Below are positions 10,554-22,746 of a stretch of DNA of 64,000 nucleotides, piece by piece. Under the pieces are notes generated by a model, which saw only the letters and a list, made by a program, of their open reading frames with translations, made no database searches and was not told the DNA's origin. The position numbers were made by a program, and so were the translations under genes. The stretch spans positions 1 to 64,000 of the forward strand of contig JABCPU010000134.1 in NCBI GenBank assembly GCA_016800925.1. The letters run 5' to 3'. How positions within the stretch are numbered: position 1 is the first letter of the stretch; the number at the start of each line of letters is the position of its first letter. The DNA is from Suillus spraguei. Taxonomy: Eukaryota; Basidiomycota; Agaricomycetes; Boletales; Suillaceae.

Positions 10554-13212
10554 GAGTGAAATGTTCTTAAACTTAACTTTACCACCAACATTTATGTAAA
10601 CTTTCTCACTTTGATTTGATACCATTCTATTCAAGTCACATTGTGACATCATAAATATATCCAAATGTACTTATCTTTTCTCATGACTTTAACTTGAAAG
10701 TTTTTGACTATGTTATGCCTACAGACAGTTGACTGGTATTTTCAAAACACATTTCCAGCTTCATAAAATTTACACACCTTTACACACAGGTTAACATGGT
10801 TGACTCATTTCTAGATATTACTTGCGATAATCATTCTCATTCCTGCCAGACTACAAAAGCATTGGGTAAGTGTCTGGTTTAATTGGTGCTACTCATTATT
10901 GCTCCCAGTTACAGCCCCAGTCATGCTTTATCAACATCAAAATCCTGCCTGTAGTAGCCCCAAGAAGAAGAGAATGAAGCTCAAAGCTATGGACTCTGAC
11001 AGGCAAGAGATTTCAACCAAGAAATCACAGGCTGGGCCATGCCACTCCCCATGTGGCAGCAGCCTCCAGATGTGGATAGCTCCTTACATCCTTGGTGTTC
11101 TGGACATCCAGATGCAGGAACAGGAGGTAGGGCCAATCAACTTGAGAGAATTGGTGCCCTCTTGGGTGCCCCAGCATGGACAAGCCAACCCAAGGGCTCT
11201 ACCTCTCTTGATTTGGATGTTCCAGTTAACCCTCTTGCTCCAGAACCACTTTGTAAGGGTTGTGGAAGTTGCGCAAAGGTAAGTCTATCATCCTGCCTGT
11301 AGTTACAGATGTCAACACTAAATATGTTTAGAAACCTCCTCTGCCATATAGTACTTCTGAGCCAGTGGATCTCCCTGCTATAACTTCCACTAATGTTCAG
11401 GGGAAGAAAGTCAAGGGGACAAAGGCTGCTGTTATCCCTTCCTCGAGCATGGAGGTGTCAGACATACAACCCAGTTTTTATCAATGTGAAGCTGGTACAA
11501 GGTTTGGTTTTTCTCAACACATTATTCCCCTAGGCACAGAACCTGACTTGCAAGTGCTGAACAACCCATATGTGGCTGAATCAAGGGAGAAAGTTGCCAC
11601 AACATATCTTCCTATCCCCATTGGTATATCTGCAGTAATCGGACATCTTCCTGCTACTACCACTACATCTACAAAAAAAAATATTATGCTACGATACCTT
11701 CAAGCTCCATATCAGTTGCACATCAATCTAATCCTGCATTCTATCAAAATTTGGACCCTATCCTTCAACCAGCAGGTGATGGAACTTTAGGTCAGAAATA
11801 TTTAGGACCTGACGGATCAGACACATCTAGCAAAGGTGGTGATTGAAGCACTACTGATGACAAAGAAGATCAGGAAGTTGGTTGAGGAGCATTACAGGGA
11901 CACCATACTGCACACCCTGGTAAGTCACTGGTTTGGTTGTCATCATGAGTGCTAAATGAGGTACAGGTTTTTCAAGGAAGTAACACCATCTCAACCCCAG
12001 GTCACCACTGCTCTGCCATTGGACTTCAAGTTTCAATATTCCCACAATGAAGATAATAGTATAGCAGAGAGATCTTTGGCAGTGGAGGATGGTGCCTCTA
12101 GTGATGATGATGCTGTGATCCAGGTATATTTCACTTGTTTTCTTGGAGTCCACTAATTTTTCTGTCTTTTTTTGCAGCCAGTGGTCATTGAACCTGAGTC
12201 AGATGATGTTTTACTCTGTCACCAGAAGAAAAATGGATATCCCCATATTCCTAATTCTGAATTTCTCAATCTCCTTCAATGTTCTGATACAAAATTAATC
12301 AAAGTGGAAGAATCAGGAACCAAAGCTACTATGGCCAAAGTACCAAAATCCAGGCAACCACCTAAGCCCAAGCCCACTCAACTTGGCTGGTACCCGCCAT
12401 GCTGGAAGGCCTTCTTTGAGGATGCCAAAGGGGATTGCCATACCCAGCATGCAATTGAGAACACATTTCTGACTTTGGCTGATGATCTGCCTATTTCCAT
12501 CACCAAAGCCCTCATATCATCTCTTGTAGAATGGCTCAAAGGCAGTAAGCAGGTCAAACCAGGTATGTCCTTTCTTCCTCAAGATGTTTTTACTCATGAC
12601 ATCTACTAGGTCTGTGGCCTGATTATAAGTCTGACATGGCGAAACTTGTATGTATGTCAGTTCTCTCATGTCCAGATTCTAATATTTTGTTATCCTAGCT
12701 GTACAAAGATTTATCAACCTGGCACTCCAATTTGAAGACAATAGCAGTTGCCATAGTGCCCACCATGTATAACCTCATCCCCTCACCTGAAGTCCCTATG
12801 CAAGATCATATCACATGGGTGCAGAATGCCACTAAGGAGCTTTTAGACGATTTACTTTATCTTTGCAATAGTGTGGACACACTGGAGAAAACTAATAATG
12901 CTGCTCACCCTGCACTCTGGGAGGCCATCATCAGTTTCTTATATACTGGATCTTATTGTGTTGCTTGCAGGAGGCTAGAGATTTTCAGAAAGGAGGTGCC
13001 ATTGAACAGCCTAGCTTTTATTTGCACTGTGGTATCTTTTATTTATCTATATTATATGCTATCAACGACTGATTGAAGCTGATTTTTGTAGTTCCATTGT
13101 GTTCTGGATGGGTTTATCAAGAATGGCAATGGCAAATCTTTCCCAAAATTTTCCACTAAAGAATACAGTTCCATCTACCAGTCAATGATTCCTCTGCTCC
13201 AGGGTGTCAAGA

Positions 13213-13217
13213 ATGAC
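13213..13217. repeat. Target-site duplication ATGAC, left copy
   Basis: Five bases identical to 13858-13862, directly flanking the solo LTR. Removing one copy plus the LTR rejoins an open coding frame (KND then PYH), so this marks the insertion site in the DUF6532-like gene. Confidence 0.9.
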
Positions 13218-13857
13218 TGTTAAGACCATACTCAAAGGGTAATGGATCTGAAGGGCTTTGGCCTCAGTTCATACACTATGCCTCTTTCCTGAGTATTGCC
13301 CCTTATTTTGGAAGGAAGATATATGTCCCAAGGTCTGAAGGTAGCTGTGTGTTGGATCCAGATGTCCAAAGGTAACGGATATGTCACATCCAAAGGATAT
13401 CTGGAGCATAGGAATGGAACAAGGTATAAGACTAGTGTCAGACAGAGTCCTAACTAGAAACTAACGGAAATAGACTACCTGAAGGTAGAGTCAGAGATAT
13501 AGACTATAGGAATTAATCCTAAGTCTCAGAGGATGACTAGAGTCGGAAGGAACTCAAGTCCAGAGGAACAGAATGAGCAGAATCTAAGATGATATTCAAA
13601 CTAAGGTTCTACAGAGATTTCCAAGTGGTTTATATACTGTAGGTAATGGATCAATAAGCAGGACGGAAATATACATAGCTGAAACACTGGAGACAGGAGG
13701 AATACTGAAAGGAGATAGACGCAGATATCCACAGTGGAGTTAGAGTGCAAGAATTAGGAAGTTTCTCATGAGTAGTCCAGATAGGATCTGTGGACTGGAT
13801 GGAAGCAGGATCGATTGAATCTGATTGGATCTGAGATCAGATGTATGGTATATGACA
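13218..13857 (-). mobile_element. Solo LTR (LTR B) with 5-bp target duplication
   Basis: On the minus strand it starts TGTCATATACCAT at 13857 and ends CTTAACA at 13218, the same termini as LTR A. It contains the TATA region (about 13630-13640) and the shared 3' module. It is flanked by a perfect 5-bp duplication ATGAC (13213-13217 and 13858-13862). No internal element sequence is attached on either side. This is the standard product of LTR-LTR recombination after integration. Confidence 0.93.
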
Positions 13858-14020
13858 ATGACCCATACCACAGACCTAAATTGATGTGGCAGCTACACAA
13901 GTGGGTCACAGAAGGATGGTGAGTCTTTGCTAACAAAGTCTTGGATGCTTATTGAACTCATGCAGGGCAGAGTCCTGCAAGCTCAACAGGAGGGACACAA
14001 CAAAGCATAATCACCTGTGA

Positions 14021-14443
14021 GTCATTCTGGATTAGGTTTGGAGTGTTTTGCATTCTTGTGTTCATGTCATCGCTTACTACTACTACCACTTACTACTATG
14101 AGTTTCTGTGTATCTGCAAAATGAATATATTTTAGTGATTCTGCATATTTTTAGATTGTGCCTATTTTTAAATGTGAAGACAGTGGTGCTAGAATGCCTG
14201 CTACTGAACAGTAGTATACAGTGATATTTGTGGCAAATTGTGTACAGAAAAGAAGTTCCTGGGGTGTCTGTGAATGTCTGTACAAGAATTGACAGGTACA
14301 TAAAGGTGTTGCTGCCTAGAAGGGACCAAGCTGTCTGCCTCTCATGCTGTACAGAACTGTACAGAACCCAGTAGTTTACTAATGTAAGTCCTTCCAGGAA
14401 GAGAGTCTGGAACTCCCTCTGCTCCTGGATGAACCTCTTAAAG
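14021..14443. other. Intergenic sequence between the DUF6532 relic and LTR C
   Basis: No coding frame or repeat family is recognisable. A short TACTAC/TACCAC-type run sits near 14075-14098. Confidence 0.5.
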
Positions 14444-15676
14444 TGTCATATACCGTACATTCAGGTCCGATCCATGGACATCCAGACACCCAATCCATAC
14501 ATCCTAGTCCACCCATCCAATCCAGCTCACATGTCTGATCCACCCATCCACTCCAATCCATATCCGACTCAGTCCACCCATCTGATCCATGTTCATATCC
14601 AATCCAGGTCCATATCCAATCCATGCTCATATCCGAAACTATTCCCGCACACCTGCGCGTTACTCCTTTTAGGTTAAATACCTGTGTCTGGCTTTCAGTT
14701 ATCTCTGCACCTCTGGCTTTCGGTTATCTTGACTTCCGTCTTGATAAGATATTTCATACAAGTCTTATTTCCGAGTTCATAGCCTTGTGTTCGGCAATGC
14801 CTCGGACATAGCCTCGGACTATCCTTACTTGCCTTCCGGCATGCTACCTACAGTATATAAACTTGTAGTACAACTCCTGCAGACCTCAGTCTGATCATTG
14901 CTTTCCTATTTCTGTATATTCCTTGATTACTCTGTATCCTGTTATCATGTCTATATAACTCCATTTCTGTTCTCACACTTGGGCTCCGGCCCTTGTAAGC
15001 TTCCAACTCAGGCCTATGGGATCACTCCCTAGGCCGGAGCTTTGATCCCATGTTCTATATCCTTTTTGGACTTCGTCCGTTTCCTGTCTCTCATCTGTTT
15101 CACCTCCAACTCTACCTTTGGTAGTCTTATCCTGTCTGTTTCTATTCTGGACCTTGTCCAGAGTAGTCTATACTATTTCTATACCATATCTGGACCTACT
15201 CCCCTCTAGTAGTTAACACTTCCCCTAAGATCCATAGAGCTACACTCATCCAATTCTTCCACTCCTCCGAGCTCTGGACCTTCAGACCTCTGGTCCTCCG
15301 GATCTATCCTATCCTATCCTCCAACACCTATGGATCATCTGTCCCTCCAAAGCTTTGCTCTTATCCTGCCCTGGACTTTGTCCAGGAGTCCATCCTTCAT
15401 TCATTCTACTTTGAACTTGTTCCAGTAGTCTTACCATTACTCCCTACCATCCAGAAATAGTTCCGGCGCATTCCCGCGCTCATCCCGAAGTCCTTCAGAG
15501 CTCTATCAAGCTATCCTGTCCTACAGAGTTCATCTGGACTCCATCTGGACTTCACTATAACTCCCCCTTGGACTTCATCCAAAATTAAGGGCACATACTC
15601 GGGTAAGAGGCACAGTGTATGAGCTGAGGCCAAGCCCCTTCGACTTTCCGTCCCTCCAGTACAACCCCATGTAAGA
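14444..15676 (+). repeat. Long terminal repeat (LTR C), related to LTRs A, B and D
   Basis: It starts TGTCATATACCGTACATT like LTRs A and B. It carries repeated AATCCA/ATCCAC motifs (14480-14640), a TATA-like box (cagtatataaac, about 14852-14863) and the conserved 3' module (about 15582-15665: AATTAAGGGCA, GGCACAGTGTATGAGCTGAG, CCAAGCCCCTTC). The terminal CTTAACA is not present in exact form, so the right border is approximate. Length is about 1.23 kb, close to LTR D. Confidence 0.7.
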
Positions 15677-16862
15677 CCAGGACTTCTTAGTAGCCCCAGT
15701 TTTGCATGATTGTAACACAAAGCCAGTACTCACCCAGTCCATAGCAGTCTGACTCCCCTTGGCAGCCTGAATGTCTCTCTCCAAAAGGGTGTTGGTCCAG
15801 GTCAGCTCTGCCATGATGCTGTTGGGTGCTGCCACCCAGGCCTGATCATTGTACTCTGCCCAAGCCTCCTCCTCTCCAATGACAGTTCTGGGACTAGACA
15901 TAAACTCCACCTCAGACTCTGCTGCCTCCTCTTTCCCTTGCCCCTGGAAGAAGGAGTCCTCTCACACATCCTCTTCCTCCCCTTGCTAGAATCTGGCCTA
16001 GCTAGCAGATTTCCACCCTCACACTTCTCTTTAGTAAGATGACAGACATCACAAGTCCAGATCTACCAGACATCAGCAACCTAAATCCGGATATAATATA
16101 CATCAGTGCACTCTTCCAAGTGCACTCCTTACCCCTCTTGATACATCCAGTGTCAGCCTTCTCTCCACTGCCAGATGAGTTGGCCTTATGACAGACAAAC
16201 TCAGGCTGGGCTTGAAATGGTAGTTTTTACATGGTCTCTCTTACTTATACTTTCCTTACCTTAGGTTTGCACTTTTGCTGATTACATAAGCACCTTACCT
16301 TTCACCTTTTCTTTGCACCACCAAGGATTCTACATAGTTCTAGTACTGATAGCTCCTCATTTGTTTGAGTTCTTGGGCAGCTTATCATAGCTCCTTATTT
16401 GAGTTCTTGTATAGCTTTCCTCTCTGCAGCTTTTCTAGTTTGGCAGCTTTCATAGCTCACTAGTCAGCCCCTAGATACCTAGTTTTCTGAAGTGATCATT
16501 ACCACTGTCTTTGACTGTTTTCTCTCTCTTTCCCTTGAGTTTGGGCTAGTCAGAAGTCTCTTGGGCTGAACATACTGCTCCCTGCTTCTTATACTATCCT
16601 CCAGGCAGCATTGTATCTCTACACCACCAAGGCAGCAGCCTGTATCCAGGCCTTCTCAACAGCCTTTGCCTGCAAATTCCTCCAGGTCTTCTCAATGTTG
16701 TGCTTCTTCTGCTCCTCCTCCTTGCACCTATATTTGACTTCTTCTTCTGCAGCAACTGCTGCCTAGAGCCATTCCACTTCTGCCACCTCTGCAGCTAGCA
16801 CAGCCTGGCATTCCACCAACTGTTGCTGAATGGTCTTCTTGCTGGAGCCAGAATTAGACATA
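15575..16862 (-). pseudogene. Decayed antisense reading frame inside the LTR element (coiled-coil, Cys-containing)
   Basis: Read on the minus strand from MSNSGSSKKTIQQQ at 16862, the frame encodes an Ala/Glu-rich helical segment (VECQAVLAAEVAEVEWL, an in-frame TAG, then EEEVKYRCKEEEQKKHNIEK). Cys-bearing basic pieces follow at about 16000-16190 (for example VCHLTKEKCEG), and then a C-terminal block at 15910-15720 (GEEEAWAEYNDQAWVAAPNS, then LLERDIQAAKGSQTAMDWV). The layout of N-terminal coiled coil, Cys motifs and conserved C-terminal block resembles uncharacterised proteins often found in Agaricomycete repeats. The early stop and several shifts make it non-functional. Role unknown. Confidence 0.5.
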
Positions 16863-17027
16863 GTTAAGCAGCAGTAAAATATCAAAGGGAAATTATGTAA
16901 CTGCATACATCAGCACACTAGCTCTCTTATATGCATTTTTCTGGTCTCCACCCATCTTCTCCATCATCACACATTCATTAAAGTCTAGACCGGATCTCCA
17001 GATCTCAGGCCTCAAGGGCTCAGCCCT

Positions 17028-17040
17028 AAGAAGGAGATAC
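17028..17040 (+). other. Polypurine tract before LTR D
   Basis: AAGAAGGAGATAC lies directly 5' of TGTCAAATCCC at 17041. A purine run at this position is the usual plus-strand primer of LTR retrotransposons and supports LTR D as a 3' LTR. Confidence 0.6.
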
Positions 17041-18295
17041 TGTCAAATCCCGATATCCAGACCTGGACTTCCTGTGCTTCTCTTCTAAGATGTCCAAATG
17101 TCCAGACCTAACCTCCACTCAATCTCCTGATCTATCTCCTTTAGTATTATCTCTGTTTGTATCTTCTATGTCTGGCTCTCCAGCCATCTCTGTATTCTGT
17201 CTGCTTATTGATCCATTGTTAGAATCTATATCCGATAACCCCTATCTGGAAGGAAATAGAGATATCCAGAAATGATGTCCAGAAGTATTTCTGGTCACGT
17301 GACCTGTCATCTGGATTAGGTTACTCCACTTAAATCACCAGACTTCCTGTCAAGTAGCAGAGCAGACTAATACTCATCCATAGAAATGATAGCATAGTGT
17401 TCAGCTACTTACTCCAGACTCCATTTACTCTGTCATATCATTGGTGATGATGACAGAGATACACCATACATATGTAGTATAAGAACAACATGTAAACTAC
17501 AAGTTAAAGGGTTGAAATAAGAGATCTATTCTGTACCGAAGTTACTCTACTCCTATAAACTGGATTTCCCGATCCTTTCCAGTTCCTAACTTAGTCTGCT
17601 CTTCCAGAACCCCTATTTCTGGAATACCTCCAGAAAATATCTCCAGAACCTCCTCCAGATTCCCTTCAGAAACTTCATCAGAAACTCATCCAGAAGCCCT
17701 CCAGATTCTTTTCCCCCTATACTCCAGCAATAACTTTATCATCCATTATCCCAGTTCATCTCTGAGTTTCATATTACTTATGTTCCATTAGACTTTGCAT
17801 ATGGTTTGTACATAGCTTCATACTGCACTAACTGATCTTTCTGTAATGCTACCTATAGTATATAAACCTCCTGTAAATCTCCATAGTACCTCAGTTTGAA
17901 TATCAACTTAGTTCTTGCTCATTCCTCCAGACTTTGTCCTTCTCTGAATATCCCAGCCTTAGGCTATATTCCATACTTGAGCTAGTCCCTCATCTATCTC
18001 CAGACCTTGGATCTCTGTCCTCAGTCATATCTCCAGCTCTACCCTTGGGCAGTCTTCATTGTTTGTTACTACTCCAGACTTTATCTGTAGTAGTCTTTAC
18101 CATTCTCTGCTACCATCATCCAGAAGTCTGCCAGACTTCATATTGTACCATCCAGACTTCACATTTCATACCCAGACTTCCTCTGGATGCACCTGACCCT
18201 ATAGAAATTAAGGGCACCATACTCAGCAAAGGGCACAGTGCACAAGCTGAGGCCAAGCCCTTCCAATACAATAACCCTTGAGTACAACCTTAACA
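17041..18295 (+). repeat. Long terminal repeat (LTR D)
   Basis: It starts TGTCAAATCCCG and ends ACCTTAACA. It carries dense CCAGA/TCCAGAA motifs (17600-17720), a TATA-like box (tagtatataaacc, about 17856-17868) and the same 3' module as LTRs A-C (about 18205-18295). Its 5' part differs from LTRs A and B. Confidence 0.75.
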
Positions 18296-18655
18296 CCATC
18301 AGACCATGCAGGTTAATCTAGGAAATGCAAGGTTTCCTGGTAAAATATTTGCCAAACTTCTAGACAGGTTTTAACAGAAGCTTCATTTCATAAGGCTCCT
18401 ATGCTTGTAAGTTTTTTCAATCAACTTGGAAAATGTTCAGGTACTCTTGCAAAGTACTTTCAGATATTTCTGTCAAAAACCATGCATAACAGAGAATTTT
18501 GCTTTGACTTTTCCCCTGAACCTTGAGCTAGGTCCAGGGTGCAAAAGCCATGAAGGAACACCAAAAAAATAACAATACATGTGTCAACTACACTGGTACA
18601 TCCCTAAACTTGTGCACCCTCAGGGAATTTATAATACAGTGGCTATCACAGAGCA
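18296..18655. other. Junction between the repeat island and the gene block
   Basis: No gene or repeat is recognisable. It forms the 3' flank of the CWH43-like gene. A short intron-like TACTAA motif on the minus strand near 18655 leaves open a further small 3' exon. Confidence 0.4.
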
Positions 18656-21600
18656 TTAGTATGCAAGATATGCCTGTAACAGGGGCTGAAGTCTCACAGT
18701 GTTAAACACGTGGTAAAAATGCCCATTCACACCTCCCTCATCCTTGTTGCCATAGTATTCCATTGGGAACCACTGTCATGTGTAGTCAGCAACAGCAGCG
18801 GGAGATAATACTCGGGCCGTACATGATCCTCCGGAAGATCCTCCTTCCACGCCCTGAGCATTCGGTCCTCGAGTGTCTGGTTCACAAGCTGGAGACCATG
18901 ACGGGGAACGACAAACTGTCCAATCTGTAGCTCTGTGTCGGTAACGATCCCTCGCGAGATACGAGCATACGCAGTCCGGTAAAGCCCTCTATACAAAATA
19001 TACTCGCACCTGCGTTTCATTATCATCAGCTGGAGGCATATTGAGAAAGCACCCACCAGCGATCCAAGTCCTGTGGGTCGATGTCATGTACGATACCATC
19101 GTGCACCAAAATCTCATACGGCGCCGCTGTGGATTCATTAGGACTAAAATAAACAAAAGACGTAGGAACAACACACGTCTACTGGCGTGTGGTTTCGTGA
19201 CTACATATCCAAGGAAGATAACGGGGTGAGGGTACGACTTTGCCATAATGCGTGCGAGCTCCTTGCTCTGCAATTCACGGTCGAGCGGGTCTTGCTCTGG
19301 ATGAAAACATTATGAGCATCAACTGACTAAAAAAGAAATTGTGCTGAATGTACCTTGCCCATTATGTGATACGACTACAGTTACCTCTGTCCCATACACA
19401 TCGAGCACAGCTTCGATTGCTGGCGCGAGCTCACCATGGGGTGAGGGTAACAAATGGTGCTGCGAGTGAACAATAGGAAACTGACGGGGGTAAGCACGAT
19501 TTAAAATGAGTCACCATACACTGACCTTCGAAAGTAGAGCAGCACCCCACGTATGCATGTTAGGCCCTGGGCCCAAATCGACATACTGAAGTTTTGGTGT
19601 GGTCATTATCCTGCATGGCTGCACTGAAGAAAAACTCACATATCCGAGGTCTTGGAGAGCGACTCGCGTCCTGATATGAGAAGATGAGCCAATAACTCGT
19701 CCAGACACGACACACTCACAAGTCGCGATTTCCATACACGGTCCGCTACGACTAGTTAACACACCAGCAGTTCATTGATTGGCATTGTAGCTCACATGCA
19801 GATCGGTCTCCAGAAGACCAACCACATCAAGTTCCATATCTCTTTATAGCAATATCAGCAGCAAAGGACCTTAGTTAAATTGCCTCACCTTATAAGATCT
19901 CGAATCAACCACTGGCTGTCGTGCCCGGTATTGTCGATACCGAAGTGCACCGTCCATATTCCAGCGTTGATTATTCCGGTGCCTGATTTATAAGGTCTTG
20001 GTCCAATGGGAGTCCAGCGGTATATTGTTACAAGGACAGCGGACAAAGAGAAAAGTGTAAGGAGATGACGAGCAAGGAAGCTCGCTGCGCTTGGAATATG
20101 AACTATTGCGGTGTTTTTTCTGAATGGCCATTGAAATACCAGAGATGTTGCGACGAATTGCGCGATGAGGACCCTTGTGGTCAAATATTTCAGCGACAAA
20201 GACGTTTTTTTTTCGCAGAGAACCTACAAGTCCGAACGTTCACGCAAGTACGCACCCCCTGGAACGAACGCGTAGGCAACTGTCCACACATCAGCAAGGT
20301 AGAACAGAATCGTAACAAAGAAGGCTGTGAAATATATCCTCCCAGCCTTATACGGCTGGGCCGATTGTTGAATGATAGTAGGGAGCAATGACATAACAAA
20401 TACTGCCAAATTCAGCCCGCCAATGAAGCCAGTCCAGTCCCTGAAGCAGTACATCACGAAAGCGCTTGCGCAGCCATAGCTAAACCACAATGGACTGCTA
20501 AGCCAATATGCAGGAAGAATCGTGGGCACTGCGAGACCTATAGCCTGCGCAATCAAGGTGAGAGAGCCGTGGAGATGTGGAAGAGGGCCTTTGGGTTGGC
20601 TGTTTTTGTATCCTGTCCACGACCACGCAATTATAGTACTGGGGTCTATGAAGAAGCAATGTAGAGTGAAGATCGTGCTGCCGAGTGCAATGGAGCCTGC
20701 AAGCCATCCGTGTGAGGTAACCTTGCTGTTATCTTTTGAATGGTCGATCTGCTTTTCTTCCTCTGGAACGGCGGACGGGCGAGTGGCAAGTTCGTATAGT
20801 GCACAAAGTGCAAGAAAAAGTCCTGTTTTATTGTATCCTCCAGACTCCTCATTGAGCATTGGCCATACTTCGAAGTAATTAGAGGAGCTGAAGGTGTACT
20901 AAATTAAAAATAACGTACCGGGATTTGTTGAGTGATTTGCGTGTTTCGCTAGAGAAAGTGATACAAGTCCTAGACCAAGGACTACACCGTGTTAGTCATC
21001 GCCGCTATCACACTATGCAATTGATACTCACGCAAACCCTGATACCCATCCTTCCCAGCTGACCAGTCCGCGGTCTGCCCTATCAGGAGCACTACATTCG
21101 CGAAGTTCACTACAAACAACCTTCGCACGGACTGTTCAAGGCATAAGACCCTAAGCCCATCAGAATTGCCACTGCCTTTAACGTGACCCGACCACTGTGC
21201 GTAAGCGCCCAGGTACGCAAGGGCCCGATGCCCAGAAGCGCAGGGGAAAGCAGAACAAGCAAAGATAACTCCGAACCCGAAAGTGCAAGTTTCCATACCG
21301 AGAAATAGAATAGTGTGGTGATGAGGGAAGTGAGGATTGACCAAAACAAGTAAGCTGTAAAGGCAAAGGTTGTAAATTTGACGACCTATAATCCTTTGAA
21401 CTACGACACGTACACAAGTACACATCTGAGATAAAACCTATAGCTTCTCGCGCATCCCGAGAGAGCATAATTGCAGCCTGCATTTTCTGAGAAAATGTCC
21501 GAGGCACAGCCGATACATGGCTCGCCGTTCGCTCAGTCTTTGATGACGCGGCTGACCCCTCTGATTTGGTTTCAGTCACACTATTTGACCCTTTGGATGG

Positions 21601-22746
21601 TGCGGAATACGATCTATATAACACGTCAGACAGTAGTCATACAAGGTGGTGTACTTGATTATACATATCATCACGCCCGACGCTGGCATCCAACGAAATG
21701 CCGAGTACAACCTGGGGGACAATGAAAAGTCAATACCAATCATTTGGGATATGCCTGCTTATATGTACCTGTAAATTAGAGGCTTTGAAATCAAGCTCTG
21801 TAATCGAGTCAAACAGAACATCGAGCAAGATCAAGAACCACTCGAAAAATGAATAGTGGGTATATGCTAGATTGGTCATAATTGTCAGCCCTAGTTGCGC
21901 TGAGAAAATCAACTACAACCTCCAGGAATCCGGTATATCTTGTGCTGAACGAAAAAATAAATCATGGGTATGATTGATACGAAGAACCTATTCCCAGGAA
22001 ATAAGCCGTATGTATGCTAGGAGGTTTAATATTCATACTAACCCCGTTGCAACATATCGGCTATAGACTATTGATCAATATATGCATGCATGCATCCTAA
22101 GATAATAATCCTCACCGTCGTCGACGCGCTTTTATGTGCCCAAGTGGAGTGCATAGGACGCCTCCCCACATCCATGGCACATTGCACAGGATATACATGA
22201 TCATGAGAACATCATGAATATCATGATCATCATTGGACGTGATATACACCCAACCACCGCACATCAACGTCCGAACGATACCCACGGCAAACAAGAAATC
22301 CGGCCAACTGGTGCTTGGTGAGCGCCTGAGGAAATACTGCAAAGACACGAGAGCGAAGCGTGGACCTGTGTATAACCATCATGAATGCGTCGCGCAAGCA
22401 AAGGCATCCAACTGACGGATGTCAAAGCGATGAGAATCTGAAAAATATTACGCTCCGGGTACCAGTCACCGATACTGAGGTACAGGCACATCAGGTTTAA
22501 TATTCGAGCAAAAAGAACTTGGATGTACATACGTGGCTGAGACTGACGGAAACCACTCGTCAGGATATCCAGCAACCCCGTTCTTCACAATCTTTTGTAA
22601 TGCAGCGCGCAGCCGAGAAACAGGGCAAGACCGAACGCGGCGAGGGCGAGAAATGTATGTGTTGTAGCGACATGGGATGCATTGATAACAAGTCGTTGAA
22701 CTCTCATACTAGGTGTACGAGTGGGTGGCTGCTTGCGAGCCGCCAT
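18656..22746 (-). CDS. CWH43: CWH43-like GPI-anchor lipid remodelling protein (PGAP2/PGAP2IP fusion type)
   Basis: Yeast Cwh43 acts in the ER/Golgi to exchange GPI-anchor lipid for ceramide. The N-terminal Frag1/PGAP2-like part lies at 22746-21730, with [38 protein letters not shown] and CGGWVYITS. The multi-spanning central part is at 21430-20224. A C-terminal endonuclease/exonuclease/phosphatase-like domain is at 20199-18656: [69 protein letters not shown], then [11 protein letters not shown] and a terminal GHFYHVFNT. Many short introns separate these blocks. The ATG at 22746 gives the expected N-terminus, but the frame changes after HYK because one A appears to be missing at 22593-22596. 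The gene faces CobW across 103 bp. The last exon may differ from the stop at 18658. Confidence 0.88.

Larger units (their letters stand above)
10796..14020 (+). pseudogene. DUF6532-like gene interrupted by a solo LTR
   Basis: The ATG at 10796 opens a short exon with a GTAAGTG donor. Further exons follow with clear junctions: AAAG/gtaagt near 11280, gatccag/gtatat at 12123 with acceptor tttttgcag at 12179, and accag/gtatgtcc near 12562. The C-terminal exons (12620-13217 and 13863 onward) encode a domain resembling DUF6532, with NAAHPALWEAI, a hydrophobic block LNSLAFICT, and KFSTKEYSSIYQSM. The coding sequence is cut at LLQGVKND by the 640-bp solo LTR and resumes beyond it as PYHRPKLMWQLHKWV. 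Function of the family is unknown; such genes are abundant in Agaricomycete repeat-rich regions. TGA at 14018 is the likely end. Confidence 0.6.
14444..18295 (+). mobile_element. Possible large non-autonomous LTR element (LTR C to LTR D)
   Basis: Two same-orientation LTRs of about 1.23 and 1.26 kb enclose a 1.36-kb internal region that lacks gag-pol but has a decayed antisense frame. A purine-rich tract ends directly before LTR D, as expected of a 3' LTR. The two LTRs are clearly related in layout and 3' end, but diverged along much of their length, and I find no matching target duplication (TAAAG versus CCATC). They could be one old element or two different insertions. Confidence 0.5.

Noticed and set aside
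14444..18295. CRISPR-like or satellite interpretation of the repeated CCAGA/ATCCA motifs
   Set aside because: The motifs are irregular in spacing and lie inside LTR sequences; a eukaryotic LTR explains them.
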